Assembly: GCA_025558075.1 (NCBI GenBank)
Contig: JAHLKF010000001.1
Location: 186,001 to 250,000, forward strand
DNA from: Gaertneriomyces semiglobifer
Taxonomy: Eukaryota; Chytridiomycota; Chytridiomycetes; Spizellomycetales; Spizellomycetaceae
Length of the DNA: 64,000 nucleotides
Direction: 5' to 3'
The notes beneath the pieces were generated by a model. That model made no database searches, was not told where the DNA came from, and worked only from the letters and a program-made list of their open reading frames with translations. Position numbers and translations under genes: made by a program. Below, piece after piece: positions 15,432 through 26,976 of the stretch (positions within the stretch are counted from its first letter, which is position 1; each line of letters begins with the position of its first letter).

Positions 15432-16817
15432 ATGGCCGCCCCGCACACAGTCGGGCCGATGGCCCCTCCCGCTGATGTTCTGACAATGGATGACATTGAT
15501 GCGTCAGACAGATACGATGCTTTCGACAATTTAGCCCATGACCTCAACTCCCCTCCCGCCTACGAAGGGAAAGAACCCACCTTTGAAGACCGAGCTATGC
15601 TTGATCTGAATATCAAGGATCAGAAAGTAATCGCTAGCGTTGGGGTCGGGAAGGGGTCAGAACTCTACCTTGACGAGCCGGAATCCGACACAAGCGTTGG
15701 TGCTATATTGCAGACGCTTGATGACAGGCCACCTCCACTTCCCGTTCGATCACCTGCTGGTGTACTGCCAGAGCGTCCCAGGAGCTTTCGGGGCCGAGTG
15801 AAAACAAAGGTCACCAAGGCATGGGACGCCCTCACCAAGCCGCCGCCCAAAGACCCCACGATCAAGCATCCAAGGAGAGGATTAACACCGGCGAGTCTTA
15901 AGGATGTGGGGTTGAGATTGCGACATGCGGCGCAGCCGTATATGAATGTCATGGAGATTTTATTTTCAATCATGCACTGGCAGGATCCTTGGAGGACTGG
16001 TGCCTTAGCTACAGTAAGTACTTGGAAGCACTGCGTGTGGTACACGACATAACTCATGTGGAAACCCCTCGACAGGCATACTTTTATCTTTGGGCGTCGC
16101 ACCTGTTAACGCACGTCCTACTCTTTTCGCCCTTGCTTTTCTTTGCGGCAACCTTCTTGTATCGCAAGCCGTTGCTGACGCTGGAACACAGCCACGACAA
16201 GAATGGCGGAAACCACCGACTCAGCTTTCGCGAGGCCATTAAAGCGAGTATTCCCGACTCCTCGATTGCTGCAGCCATTGATCCGTTTAAAAGCAACCCA
16301 GCGACTTGGTGGAGGGCGCTGGGTGAGGTATACGGCCGCGGGCAAGAGGGCGTGGGCCTGCTTGGAGACACATGCGTGGCTTTAGAGAAGGTTAAAAAGT
16401 ACGTAGCTTTGACGGTCCGCTGTGTAACGCTAAGCTCGCAGAAGCTAACTCTTCATTACTCACGACAGCGTTCTAACTTGGAAACCACCGTACAAAACGT
16501 TGCACCTCTTTGGTGCGTACAGTTGTTTCCTTATATTCACGTACAGCATATCAGTGTCTACGTTCTTCTGGATCCTCCGTAAGTACCCCCGGATAGCTGC
16601 ATTACTACATCAGTAACGTTCACTCACATGGCCACCCGCAGAGTTCCTTATGGGTCTGTATGTCTTTGTCATACATGGTCTGCGGCATCATCATCCAAAG
16701 TACAAAAATCGCATGGACTTGGTGGTGTGGTTTTTCGAGGATGTACCTGCTGAGTTTGAAGAGTTTCTTGATGAGGCATTGTCCAAGGAGGGATCGGATT
16801 CAACCAAGGAGGAATAG
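15432..16817 (+). CDS. Multi-pass membrane protein, GRAMD4/MCTP-like hairpin topology
   Basis: Four exons: 15432-16013, 16076-16398, 16469-16578 and 16642-16817. The N-terminal 160 residues are acidic then Pro/basic and cytosolic in character. Two hydrophobic blocks follow. The first is HWQDPWRTGALATAYFYLW with LLTHVLLFSPLLFFAATFL. The second is TWKPPYKTLHLFGAYSC with FLIFTYSISVSTFFWILQFLMGLYVFV. Each begins with W-x-x-P-(W/Y)-(R/K)-T, a pattern of hairpins in GRAMD4, MCTP and Pex30-like ER proteins. It ends with an acidic FFEDVPAEFEEFLDEALS. It is likely an ER or other endomembrane shaping or contact-site protein, but no GRAM or C2 domain is visible, so this is only a topology-level guess. 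The gene at the right edge of the window has a similar block. Confidence 0.6.
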
Positions 16818-17041
16818 TTGGGGATGCGCCATTTTTTTTGGAAAACCTGTAATTGCTTGACTCGCAAAACCTTGTAAATAGGACTACCTTTTGTTTATGG
16901 ATCTGTTACTCACGAATCGCACGTGCTATCTGTTAGCAAGTGGCAGACCAGAGACTGCTTTGTGAGAATGATGTCTATTTGGGCGACTGTCAAGCAATAA
17001 TAAAGTATAGATACAGATTTCGGCAGTGGCAGAATGATGTC

Positions 17042-18301
17042 TCACGTACTGGGCGCTTTGGCCGCCTTGGCAACTTTGAATGGCTTCATTGGCAGCTTCA
17101 TACCAGGCGTGTGGTCAGCTGAGATGCTCACGGACTCTAGGAATTTGTTTGCTAACAGACGCGCATGTTAAAACCCAAAAAGTATCACCGATAACTGAGC
17201 GGGTGCATACCATCTGTCTTCGACGGCCGAACCTTCAAAATAGCACCAACCACGGCGTGTAAGTTTTCAAAAACATCCTGTTCCCGCCATGATGCCTTCC
17301 CTACATCTAGTTCAGGTGGATCTCGACTTAGCCTGATATAAAGACAAAATAACCATATAACTATTAAGCTCACCAATGTGAATGGATCCATCGCCGTCCA
17401 CCTCGAACTTTGTTACTGCCTTCAAGGAAGACATCATTGTGGCAATGTCGTCGGATACCGTCCCTATCAAAACCGTGAGAAAAACGTCGCAAAAACCACC
17501 AGAAGAACGGTACATACCCTTTGCAGGACTCGGCATAAGGCCTTTCGGTCCCAACACTCGTGCAATCTTGACAACTTGCGGGAACATCTCTTTTGTGGAC
17601 AGGACTTTATCGAATTTCACTTTGTCCGCCAAAATGTCCTGAATTAAATCTTCAGCACCAACAATGTGTGCGCCGCGCCGCTTGGCTTCCTCTGCGTGTT
17701 CTCCCTGTTTAAAACGCATCATCAGCGAGAGCTCAAATAGCGCGTTGCAGGGAATGGAGGTTAACCCACCTTAGCGAATACGAGAATAACAGAGTTATCT
17801 TCTGCAGAAACTTGATGCGGTAGTAAAACTTCTCCTCGTAGCGGTCGGTGCCCTTCCTCGTGTTTAGGTACTTGAATGTGTGCTTTGACGGTCTTATCCT
17901 CTCCTAAACAATATGTCTGAGAATAATCGATCAGTTCTTGTCCAAAAATGATCCCAGGTATTTCTGATGTTTCCTCCAAATCCAAAATGCATCACCCTCC
18001 GTTCTATCTCAACACTGATTATGTCCACATGCGTCTCACAGCCGATCCGCGCGGGCGAGTGGGTACGAACCTTGAATACGCCGAAGCTCTCTGCAAAAGA
18101 GATATCTTCTTGATTCTGCTGTGCTTTGAGCTTTTTCTTTTCCTTCAGGTAACGTTTCCGGTCATAATGCCTGATCGGTGCTAGTGACAAGGGAGCTGAA
18201 CATCTCAAGGTTGGCGAGTATGCTACGGGCGATTGCAAGTTGGGGCGGATAGCGGGTCGCATATGCCCTATCAGGCGTGCACAGGATCTTGAAAGGCTCA
18301 T
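17042..18301 (-). CDS. MRPL1: Mitochondrial large-subunit ribosomal protein uL1m
   Basis: L1 stalk protein of the mitochondrial ribosome. ATG 18301 opens an Arg/Ser-rich presequence (MSLSRSCARLIGHMRPAIRP). It leads to KRYLKEKKKLKAQQNQED, SFAESFGVFK, DKTVKAHIQVP, RPLRGEVLLPHQ and ILVFAK (exon end 17770). Then come EHAEEAKRRGAHIVGAEDLI, RVLGPKGLMPSPAKG (the L1 signature), TVSDDIATMMSSLKAVTKFE, GSIHIDVGKASWRE and ENLHAVVGAILKVRPSK. The last small exon (17151-17042) ends MKPFKVAKAAKAPST. Other exons are 17704-17518, 17463-17374 and 17306-17211. The splice between FGVFK and the next exon (17900-18110) is unresolved. A frame starting upstream at 18328 uses TTG and is not needed. Confidence 0.88.
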
Positions 18302-18781
18302 ACTAGCGATCCACCTCCCGCTAACCAATTGGAGAGACTGAGTTACTGCCTTGTCGGTGTCGTCCTCGCTTTCGAATGTTTATGGGTTGCTATGGATTAT
18401 GAGCTGTTGTTAAATTCTGTTATCGTTAACGTCGGAGTGTCATTCCAGGCGCGCTCAAGCGTTTGCGACTGACAGTGAGCTCCCCAGTGCAGATTTCTAT
18501 GATGGTGGAGCGAGACCTGGAGAAGCAACCCTTTCTGTCTCAGAAGCGAAGGAAAGATGCGGAGTGTAATAGCTATCAGCCAGGCAGGCACTTTGCGCGT
18601 TTCGGTTTCGCAGGTGCATAACCGTTGCACGGCCTGAAGAACGAGGTTGTGAATCTCACGAATACCGCACTTCAGAGAGGCGAGCGTTACATGCGACCTG
18701 CATTTGCATTGCCTTGTGCGGGCTGTTTTCAACATGGATTTTATTATCCAGCCGTAAGTTACTTCAACAATTTACACATCG
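18302..18781. other. Intergenic: divergent promoter region
   Basis: Between the divergent uL1m and oligopeptidase genes. Nothing beyond short chance frames was seen. Confidence 0.4.
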
Positions 18782-21192
18782 ATGGTCTTTGTTTTGAAAC
18801 CTTTTTGCGCAGCCGCCAGTTTACATGCCCCGCTAGGGAAAGCCCCCGCAGCAAAGCGAATTCGCGAAACAATTGTTCTTCATGACGTGGAAGTATGCGA
18901 CGATTTTGGATGGATGCGACTGTTGGATGTCGATCCTGATGTGAGGCGCTACATTGATGAAGAGACTGCATTTACAGACTCGATCATGAAACCGACATTA
19001 CCGCTACAGCAGAAAATCACCCGCGAACTGGAAGAAGCTCATGCCAATGTACAGAAGTTAAAGCTCCAACTCAGCAGCGTTGTGAACGATGGCTGTAGAG
19101 AGTTGCCCGTGGGAGTAACGAGCTTTTGGGAAGATGGATCGTACTTGTACATGATTGATACGCAGCGAACATATCCAGTGTACGTTAGGCGGCAGATATT
19201 TGACGATGCGGACAACTCAATGATCAAGTGCAATTGCCTTCCTGCTGGTATTGATGAGGTTGTTCTGGATTACAATCTGCTCCACTTGGAGGCACCATTT
19301 TTCCAACCCGGAGTGTTTGAAGTCAATAGGGACGATGAATCCATAATTGCTTTTTCTTACGATACAATTGGACAAGAAAACTTTGCCCTGTTTGTGAGAA
19401 ACGCAACCGGAGGACACACACTGGGAATGATCCATGGCATCAATGAGACATACTATTCTGCCCGCTGGAAGACGATCGCTACTCCGGGAAATAAGCAGCA
19501 TTGGCTTTACTACAATGTGGTTGACCGAAAATGGGGCGTACCACGACATGTTTACAAAACATGTGTTGTTGGTTGCAGCGATCCGACCCCTCAGCTGGTT
19601 TACTCGGAGGATGATCCAAGTTTAACAACTGAGGTTGATATGACCAGCGATGGGAAACTGGTATACATCAACGTACGTTTGCTCATGAAGTCAAGTGACT
19701 CTGACGGCGACAGCTGACTAAAAGCATTTTGAAGATTTCCGGGCAAGTTACCACTGAGGTCCGCCTGATAACCGACAGTGCCGCCCATCCCGAAAGGCGT
19801 GCACTGTTTCTGCGTGTTAAGGGCATCCGCTACCGAATAGAGCACGTTCATGGGTACCTTTACATTTTGACCAATGCGGGTGGGGCCGTAAATTATCAAA
19901 TTATTCGCCTAGTGGCGGACTGCGTGATGCTTCTGGAACCTCCGCCTGACATTGAAGCTGTCACAAGCGGAAGAACTCGGTGCAGTGTAGAGACAATAGT
20001 TCCACACTCGGATGACATTTTTATCGAACGCATGGAGATGTTTGCTGAGAAGCTGATATATTGGTTTCGCCAGAATGGCCTGCGGAAGTTTGCTTTGATT
20101 AATTTATCTAGTGGCGCCATTCAACTGATAGAGCAGCTGGGCGATACATACTCCATTTATCCTAGCACTGTCAACGACATGGAAGCGCGACTGTATCGCC
20201 GCTTTACCAGCAATTGCTTCACGTTTTCGAACTCGTCTTTCTTGGAGCCTCCTCGCACGTATGTTCTTCATCTTGACAACGGAGACATATATCCACTTAA
20301 CGACCTACCGGAGAACAATGACTGGAAAGTAGACCTCGAGATGCGGTACGAGCAAAAACGTGTGTGGGTTCCCTCCTCAACTACGCCCGAAACGATGATT
20401 CCTGTGTCGCTCTTCTACCCCGTCGGAGAAATGCAGGACCAACCCCGTCCACTCTTATTGAGTGCATACGGTGCATATGGTGGATTTCAAGACCCTTATT
20501 TTGATCCCGATCTGCTTCCTCTCGTGAATCGCGGCATAGTCTATGCCATCTGCCATCCGAGGGGTGATGCCGACATGGGAGCGGCCTGGTATACATCGGC
20601 CAAGTATGAGACGAAAAATCAAACCTTCGCGGATGTCGAAGACTGCCTCACTGGACTGATAGATTTGAACATCACACGCGCTGGGTCTATTGCAGTTGTG
20701 GGGCGCAGCGCCGGTGGCCTCTGTGTCGGAGATGTCATTTCCAGGCTTGGTTGGGTAAAGAAAGGTGACAGCAGTGAAGGCTATGTTAAGGTTGCAGTCG
20801 CTCATGTACCTTTTGTGGACCCCGTTCACGACATGATTGATCCAACGGTAGCCTGGACTGCATATGAGTGGTATGAATGGGGAAATCCTCAAGAGTCGAA
20901 AGCCATTTTGGATGCCATGTTGGCATACTCTCCGTATGAGAACGTGCCTCCAGTCGAACGCCTACCTGCTGTGTTTGTTACGGGTGGATTAGCGGACCCC
21001 AGAGTGGGATATTATGAGCCTTTGAAGTATGTCGCCAAGTTGCGTACCAGAGGTGCACACGCAGATGTGCTGATCCGTATACACAATAACGGGCATTTTG
21101 GCGGATCATCCGATGACGATAGTTGGAGGCAATTAGCGGAGTGGTACGCTTTTGTGATTACGGCTCTCAATGCCGAGAAGTATGATGAATGA
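18782..21192 (+). CDS. Oligopeptidase B-like serine peptidase (S9A)
   Basis: Prolyl-oligopeptidase family enzyme that cleaves short peptides, in oligopeptidase B after Lys/Arg; soluble. Two exons: 18782-19672 and 19735-21192, about 783 residues. The N-terminal beta-propeller part starts with AAKRIRETIVLHDVEVCDDFGWMR, the family's usual opening. The catalytic hydrolase domain has YGAYGGFQDPYFDP, HPRGDADMGAAWY, GRSAGGLCVG (nucleophile Ser in GxSxGG), FVTGGLADPRVGYYEP (Asp) and HNNGHFGG (His). The triad is therefore complete. The family's usual arrangement is GxSxGG with Asp and His in this order. The start MVFVLKPFCAAASLHAPLG could be a weak targeting peptide. The gene lies between mitochondrial uL1 and the small G gamma gene with no obvious link. 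Confidence 0.9.
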
Positions 21193-21336
21193 CCTCTTGA
21201 AAGTCGCGAGACACATCAGCACCTTATTGGCATGTCATAGAAAGCAATCATAAATTGTATTTTGGACATTAGCACTACTTTAAACATTTCCCGGCCGGTA
21301 TAATCCAATAGCTGAATGGTATCGATATCTGTAAGT

Positions 21337-21672
21337 CTAGAGAATGGTACAACCCCCACTCTTTTGCTTCTTTGTGAATGGGTTCTCCTCTGGCTTCAGG
21401 TTCGACGTCAAGGGATCCGAGGTTGATGTGATGAAAGTCATTAACCTAAAATGATACGAAAAGGTCAATGCCTCGTTGATCGAAATTGGTAATCAACTTC
21501 CCACATACGATTTGCTCGCTTCAGAAACCTTGACCCGGTTCAGCTCTTCTTCTTGTCGTAAGCGTTCATTGAGCGCTAGTGACATGAAAACCGTACTGTT
21601 AATAGGAGGACCTTGTCGTTGAGCAAGCTTTTATAACTTACCGAGGAGCTTTTGCAATTTCAGTTCAGACAT
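21337..21672 (-). CDS. Heterotrimeric G-protein gamma subunit
   Basis: A small three-exon gene: 21672-21642, 21575-21509 and 21445-21337. It encodes 68 residues starting MSELKLQKLLALNERL and then a coiled-coil stretch RQEEELNRVKVSEASK. It ends with ENPFTKKQKSGGCTIL. The NPF motif and C-terminal CTIL (a CAAX box ending in Leu, favouring geranylgeranylation) are the G gamma hallmarks. It pairs with G beta at the plasma membrane and carries GPCR signals. Donors are GTAAGT and GTATGT, acceptors CACTAG and TTTTAG, and the frame is kept across both joins. It is divergent with SEC61 beta, sharing 420 bp. No exon exceeds 110 nt, so a simple ORF scan misses it. Confidence 0.9.
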
Positions 21673-22094
21673 GACGGTATCTGTCTAGGTAGCTTCGTGT
21701 CTTACGCAGTTGTGTCGGGCTTAGCGAAGGCGCGGGATTATGGCAAGTGGTGTAACGAATCACTTGTATAGTTTTACAGTCAATGTCCCCTCGTCAATTG
21801 AGATGAAGAAACAATCCAGCTGGCAGCGCTTCCGGAGCACAATCTGGCACGGAGATGCCGACTTTGATATTGCCGGGATGAGAGGGTCGGATGAAGGTGC
21901 TGCTATAAATACGCGCCTCTTGCGTCGTGTTCTGAGAAGCGGAGTGCGCTTACGTAACGCGCCAGAGCCCTACCCCTAGTAATTTAGCCAACACGCAGAT
22001 CGCGCCCAGTTGAAAGTAGCCGCTACGCACGACATCTACTACGGATAAGCTAAGAATCTAGCTGCCAACCACTCATTCCGCATCTTCCCTCATC
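21673..22094. other. Shared divergent promoter of G gamma and SEC61 beta
   Basis: 422 bp between two divergent starts. An ATG-started 79-codon frame (21740-21979) lies here but has no family features and would sit inside the promoter, so I left it out. Confidence 0.5.
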
Positions 22095-22564
22095 ATGGTG
22101 AGTTCTTTGATAGTGGTGTACCCCGCTTCAGTTGCTGGCTTATGTCGGATGGGTTCCTGACATCTTGGTTCATTTACAGTCCGACACTGCCTCTCCAAGT
22201 GCCCCTCCGCGCACGGCCTCTGGCCTCAGGAGACGACAAGCCGGAAGTGTATCTAGGAACTCTGGTGCATCACGACCAAGCGGTGCCAGTGGTCCCGGTG
22301 GGATGATGCGAATTTACACCGATGACTCGCCGGGTATCAAAGTGTACGTTGTGAGGCGACCGTGGAAACTCTTCAATGCCCCTAAGATCTCATTCAAACC
22401 GTTTGTTTTACTTTAGTGATCCTGTTGTCGTGTTGATTGGGAGCTTGGTCTTCATTGCATCAGTTTTTGTGCTTCACATTGGTGAGTACTATGCTACAAA
22501 TAGCAGTTGAACGCGGAGACACTGACACGTCGATTGGTTGCTAGTTGGAAAGTACACCCGCTAG
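22095..22564 (+). CDS. SEC61B: Protein transport protein SEC61 subunit beta
   Basis: Tail-anchored beta subunit of the ER translocon. Four exons: 22095-22097 (only the ATG, followed directly by GTGAGT), 22180-22343, 22417-22481 and 22545-22564, giving 83 residues. The N-terminus is Ser/Ala/Arg-rich (SDTASPSAPPRTASGLRRRQ). GGMMRIYTDDSPGIKVDP is the diagnostic stretch. PVVVLIGSLVFIASVFVLHI is the single membrane anchor, and the protein ends VGKYTR. All joins keep frame and use GT-AG. Length matches the family. It is the divergent partner of the G gamma gene. Confidence 0.95.
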
Positions 22565-22973
22565 ATTCGGGAACGGCTATGGATACATGTGGTTACAGGC
22601 ATTATTTGCCCACAAGGATGCCGTGGGCGTTACGGCGTCATATTGTACGATTAAGGCTTCTCTCGGGAATGCATATGCAAAGTGCACAGGTGGTTTATTT
22701 TAATCAACAGCAACGTATGGAGATTATGTATGAAAAAGACGATGGTTTATCCACAAATTGCAGTGATAATCGATGCGCTTGTTACGTTGTAGATGACTTC
22801 AGCTGGTGACGTGGAATGCTCTTGTGACCTATCCTTATCCCAAAGTAGCTTGGTTTGATCCTCAATAGTAGCACCACCAGAACGCCTGGTTGGTTATGTG
22901 ATGCGCACTGGACGGCTTGGAAGATCGCGAAGTACGCGAAGTTTATGAATCTGTCGATCACTCAACAGCCGCC
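22565..22973. other. Intergenic before the NmrA-like gene
   Basis: No convincing feature. A plus-strand frame extends upstream of the NmrA-like start only by using a TTG codon. Confidence 0.4.
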
Positions 22974-23966
22974 ATGCTCATACTCACAGGGGTTACCGGA
23001 AATCTTAGCTCATCCATCCTGAGGCATCTGCTCTCTGCACCTATCTCATTTCCACTTGATCAGATAGTTGCAACTTCTGCTCATCCGGATTCGCAGAAAG
23101 CGAAGGACCTTCTGAAGTTGTATCCTGGCCTTCAATTAAGGCGAGCGGATTACTTAGCTCCTGAGACGCTCAATGAAGCTTTTGCGGGCGGCGACAAGCT
23201 CCTGTTGATTTCATACCCTGGCATCGACGATCAGCGCACAGTTGCCCATAAAAACGTGATTGACGCTGCAAAACGATGCGGCATTCAACATATCTACTAC
23301 ACGTCTCTGGCATTTGGAAATCCCACTGTCACTCATGTCATGCTGGCACATGTGGGAACGGAAAAGCTTCTCGCCGAGTCAGGAGTGTCGTTCACAATCA
23401 TCCGTGAAGGTATCTATCACGAGTCGTTCCCACTCTACCTGGGTTTCTGGACTCCTGGTGCGAGGGACTGTATCGTTGCTGGTGATGGGCCTGTTAGCTT
23501 TGCGAGTCGAGATGAATTAGCCGAAGCAACTGCTAAGATTGTGGCGGATGCAAGCGATCAATGGAAAAATAAAGTCGTGAAGCTAACAGGGCCTGAAGCT
23601 ATCACATTGAAGGACGCTGTTAAGATGATCACGGAAATCACTGGAGAACAGATACACTTCAAGGTTGTCAGCATCAACGAATACAGCGAAACGTTCAAGG
23701 ACCGCGGTGATTTCGTCGCCAAGTGGGCACTGTCCCATACTGGCATTGCGCAAGGTAGGTTTAGGAGCTCACAAATCGCTCGCTCTGCGAATTCACCGTA
23801 ACAATGCATGACGCGTGCAGGGGAGGCCGGCGAAGTAACGCCAACACTGGAAGCCCTACTCGGACGCAAGAGCACTAGATTCCGTAAATACTTGGAATAC
23901 ATGCTTGCGGATGTGGAGAAGGCAAAGGCACGAACAGAGACAGAGACCACGACGTATGCTTTGTAA
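22974..23966 (+). CDS. NmrA-like NAD(P)-binding protein (QOR2-like)
   Basis: Two exons: 22974-23754 and 23821-23966, about 308 residues. MLILTGVTGNLSSSILRHLL carries the atypical-SDR dinucleotide motif TGxxGxL. VDxR-type downstream elements are replaced by ATSAHPDSQKAKDLL. The body (GGDKLLLISYPGIDDQRTVAH, VIDAAKRCGIQHIYYTS, FTIIREGIYHESFP) matches the NmrA/HSCARG and bacterial QOR2 group, which bind NADP(H) and either sense redox state or reduce quinones. There is no catalytic YxxxK. I chose the ATG at 22974 because the glycine motif follows directly; the longer frame begins at TTG. The C-terminus KYLEYMLADVEKAKART is helical and charged. Substrate unknown. Confidence 0.85.
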
Positions 23967-24025
23967 ACCGAGACTTAATCAATTAAGAAAAATGTTTACT
24001 CGTAACAGCGGCCAAGCCAATCATC

Positions 24026-26282
24026 TCAGGTATCAATCCTGTTCTTCACCCAACTCTCTAACCCACCCTCAACAACTAGCTCCTGCGCGGCTCTGCCCAC
24101 TGGTGGAATGGAGTACTTCTGTTTACCCTGTCCGCCTTCTTTTAGAATAAGCTGACCATTCACTAGGTCAACGGTGCCCTTCCATCCAGTACGTTTAGTT
24201 AGGGCCTTCTTCGAAGCAAACACACTTCTTAAGTCACGGACTAATGCTGGTGCCTCTAGCACCACCAGTCCATTATTTATAGCATTCCGCTTGAATGTTT
24301 CCGAAAATGATCCCGCGAGGACGACTCGAATACCGGCATGGATAAGTGCTGTTGCCGCCTGTTCTCGAGACGATCCCGTTCCGAAGTTGAACCCGGTGAC
24401 AAGGACATCGTTCTAAGTCGCTTAAGTTAGTACGAGTGGCTTCAACATGAGGAAACTGCACAGTCACCTTCTGAACGATGCTGGCGAAGTTTTGGTCATA
24501 ATTCTCCATGACCACCTCGGCCATTTTCTCAGGCGGGATGTCATCGACATATGTGTATTTTCCCGGATATATACCGTCGGTATTCAAGTTATCCGCGTCG
24601 CAAAACAGGAGCTCCCCACGCAGCGTGGCCGGAAACCCGGTAACAACATCTGCAGTTGTCGTACGCGACGAGGACGAATCATTTGGGGATAGTTCGCGAT
24701 AGCTGATTTTTGGTGCGGTTGCAATTGTACTGCTGGGCCAGGCAATAGAAAGCGTATCATGCAAAGGGGGAAGTGATGCAGGCCCGCAAAGTTTGCCTGC
24801 TACGGCAGAGGCTGCCACAACTGCCGGAGATGACAGATAGGCTTGAGCCTGTGGCGAACCCATTCTTCCTTTGTAATTTCGGTTAGTAGCTGAAATTCCC
24901 ACCTCGCCGTCCTTCAGCAGTCCAGCGCCCAAACCGATGCATGGACCACAGCCTGCTGGCAAAGCCCTCGCTCCAGCGCGTAGTAATTCTGCCCAGTCTC
25001 CACTCTCCTCAACCTCACGTTGTACATCGGTGGACGCAGCTGCCACGTAAAACTCAACTCCCTCGGCGACTTTCCGACCGCGTAATATTCGGGCAGCAGC
25101 TCGCAAATCACTTGCTCGCGAATTTACACATGATACCAGGTATGCCTTGTGGATCTTGATGTTCTTAGCTTCGAGTTCCAAGAGGGGAGTAGCAACCTTT
25201 ACCGAGTTCGGTCCGGAGACGTGCGGAGACACCGTGGACAAGTCGATGGTCAAATGTTTAGCGTAATAGGCATCCATATCCGCGCGAACTGGATTGTTAG
25301 CTAAGTTGGCAATACGTTCGCTGTTGATGCGGGGATGCGGGTCACGGCGAGTGAGGGCCAGGTGTGCAGCTCGGGCTTTGAGCCAGTCAATTGTCACTGC
25401 ATCCACTGGGAACACTCCGGCTAATGCACCCCATTCTGTAGTCATATTGGCAATCGACAGACGCTCGTCAACTGATAAAGACGACACACCAGTGTCACCC
25501 GTGAACTCTATCGCTGTGTTCAGCACTTCATCCTTATTGAAAAGTCCGCACAACGCGACGATAACATCCTTTCCAGTGACACCTTCAGGTAAGGCGTTCA
25601 GCATCTCCACTTTGGCTACTGGCGGTATTTGCCACCAAGTTCGACCTGTTGCCCAAATCGCCGCGGCGTCCGTCCTCACGATCGGGGTCCCCAAAGCGCC
25701 AATACCGCCGTACATGTTGGAGTGAGAATCTGAAGCTACAGTCATGGTGTACGGAAAAGCGTATCCTTCTTCAATAAGGATTTGGTGCCCGATGCCCCTT
25801 CCGGCGGGATAAAAATCAACGTTATGACTTCGTGCGAATTTTTCTATCGACTTGTACTTTGCCAAATTCTAGAGACAAGTTTGATTAGAACGAGACAACT
25901 TTTATATAGACGCGGTACTCCTCACCTTTTCAGACCGGTTTTGCACGTCATGGTCAAGTGTGAAGACAGGCTGTTTGGGCTGAAAAAATGATGCGGCTCC
26001 AATGCTCTTGAACCTAGTCTCAATATATCAGCGCAACTGTTCATGGAACGCCTGCACTGTAAATCCTTACTTGCTCATAACGGCAGCAGTATTATCGTGA
26101 GTCATAACATGTTCCGGCTGAATACTGACAAAGTCTCCTTGCTTGACCTTTTGGTTGGGCGATAAGTTCACTGCGTATTTCTGAACTATCTTCTCAATGA
26201 CATTTTGAGGCGGAGATCCCGACGCTATCGTCGCTAGCGACCTCATAGGCGGTCGCCTCCACAAGTTGTGCGATAAATACAT
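24026..26282 (-). CDS. LYS4: Homoaconitase, mitochondrial
   Basis: Converts homocitrate/homoaconitate to homoisocitrate in the alpha-aminoadipate lysine pathway of fungi; [4Fe-4S] enzyme of the mitochondrial matrix. Four exons: 26282-26071, 26013-25926, 25868-24468 and 24412-24026. ATG 26282 opens a basic presequence ([20 protein letters not shown]). [25 protein letters not shown] and [20 protein letters not shown] are aconitase-family substrate segments. SCVNSR and CGPCIG supply the three cluster cysteines. The swivel domain carries [18 protein letters not shown]. Full length. It is convergent with the NmrA-like gene, 59 bp apart, and divergent from the glycine-rich RRM gene. Confidence 0.95.
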
Positions 26283-26976
26283 ATTTTTTCGTCCTGGTCC
26301 CTTCAAGCGTTTCTCGCGAAAGAACGTTGCGCGTAGGATTACCGTCGTCTCGCTTCTCGCCGTCGACGTTAAACTACTCGGTCGCTTCTGCTGAGATATC
26401 CACCCTCAAACGTGTCTCCACTGAAGTGCCAGCCTACCACCGTTTCCGCCTCGTTTCTCGTCTTTCTCGCCTTTGCCCTGTCCGCCTTAATAAAACCGGC
26501 CTCATCATTCCCACCACAATATCAAAACAGTGGTTCTGCACTTTGAAATCTCACATCTCCCATCTCTCATCTCGCGCGAGACACTTGAGTCACTAATTTC
26601 TCACTCGAGTCAAGCGTAGTTACGTAAGCGTTCTTATGTAATCAAAGAACCAGTCTAGGGATGCTGATATCGATAGCCATCGCTTGCCCATGTGTGCTCT
26701 GCCCAAAAAGGCAACTGCGGGGCCATCCGCATGATGGATTGCCCTCCACGATCGACACGTCTCAACGTGACTGTGCCATGAAAGGGGCTGTTGTTTCCCT
26801 CCCAATTAGTGAGTCAGCAGACTTTTTCTTTCAATTGCGACTCCAGAGGCTCCTTTCAACGGGGCCCCGTCGCCCACCCCTTCCCAGGCGCGCGCATATA
26901 AAAGGGCAAGCGTCTTCCCCTTCCCCCCTTTCTCGCTAAACGCTTTTTCACCAACATCATCACATATAACAACAAA
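26283..26976. other. Divergent promoter of LYS4 and the glycine-rich RRM gene
   Basis: Pyrimidine-rich DNA of 694 bp without coding signal. The right part holds a clear TATA box (26897). The segment 26380-26590 is rich in TCTC/CTC runs on the plus strand. Confidence 0.5.
26897..26905 (+). promoter_or_regulatory. TATA box of the RRM gene
   Basis: TATAAAAGG, 72 bp before the ATG at 26977 and followed by a C/T-rich stretch and CTTTTTCACCAACATCATCACAT-type leader sequence. This fits a strongly expressed gene. Confidence 0.65.

Noticed and set aside
17305..17373. MRPL1 acceptor at ATATCAG (about 17328)
   Set aside because: It creates an immediate stop. The acceptor GAACTAG at 17307 gives SIHIDVGKASW, which aligns with the family.
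21740..21979. 79-codon ATG frame between G gamma and SEC61 beta
   Set aside because: It sits in a divergent promoter and shows no family or folded segment.
22917..22973. N-terminal extension of the NmrA-like protein
   Set aside because: It depends on a TTG start; the ATG at 22974 is followed directly by the dinucleotide-binding strand.
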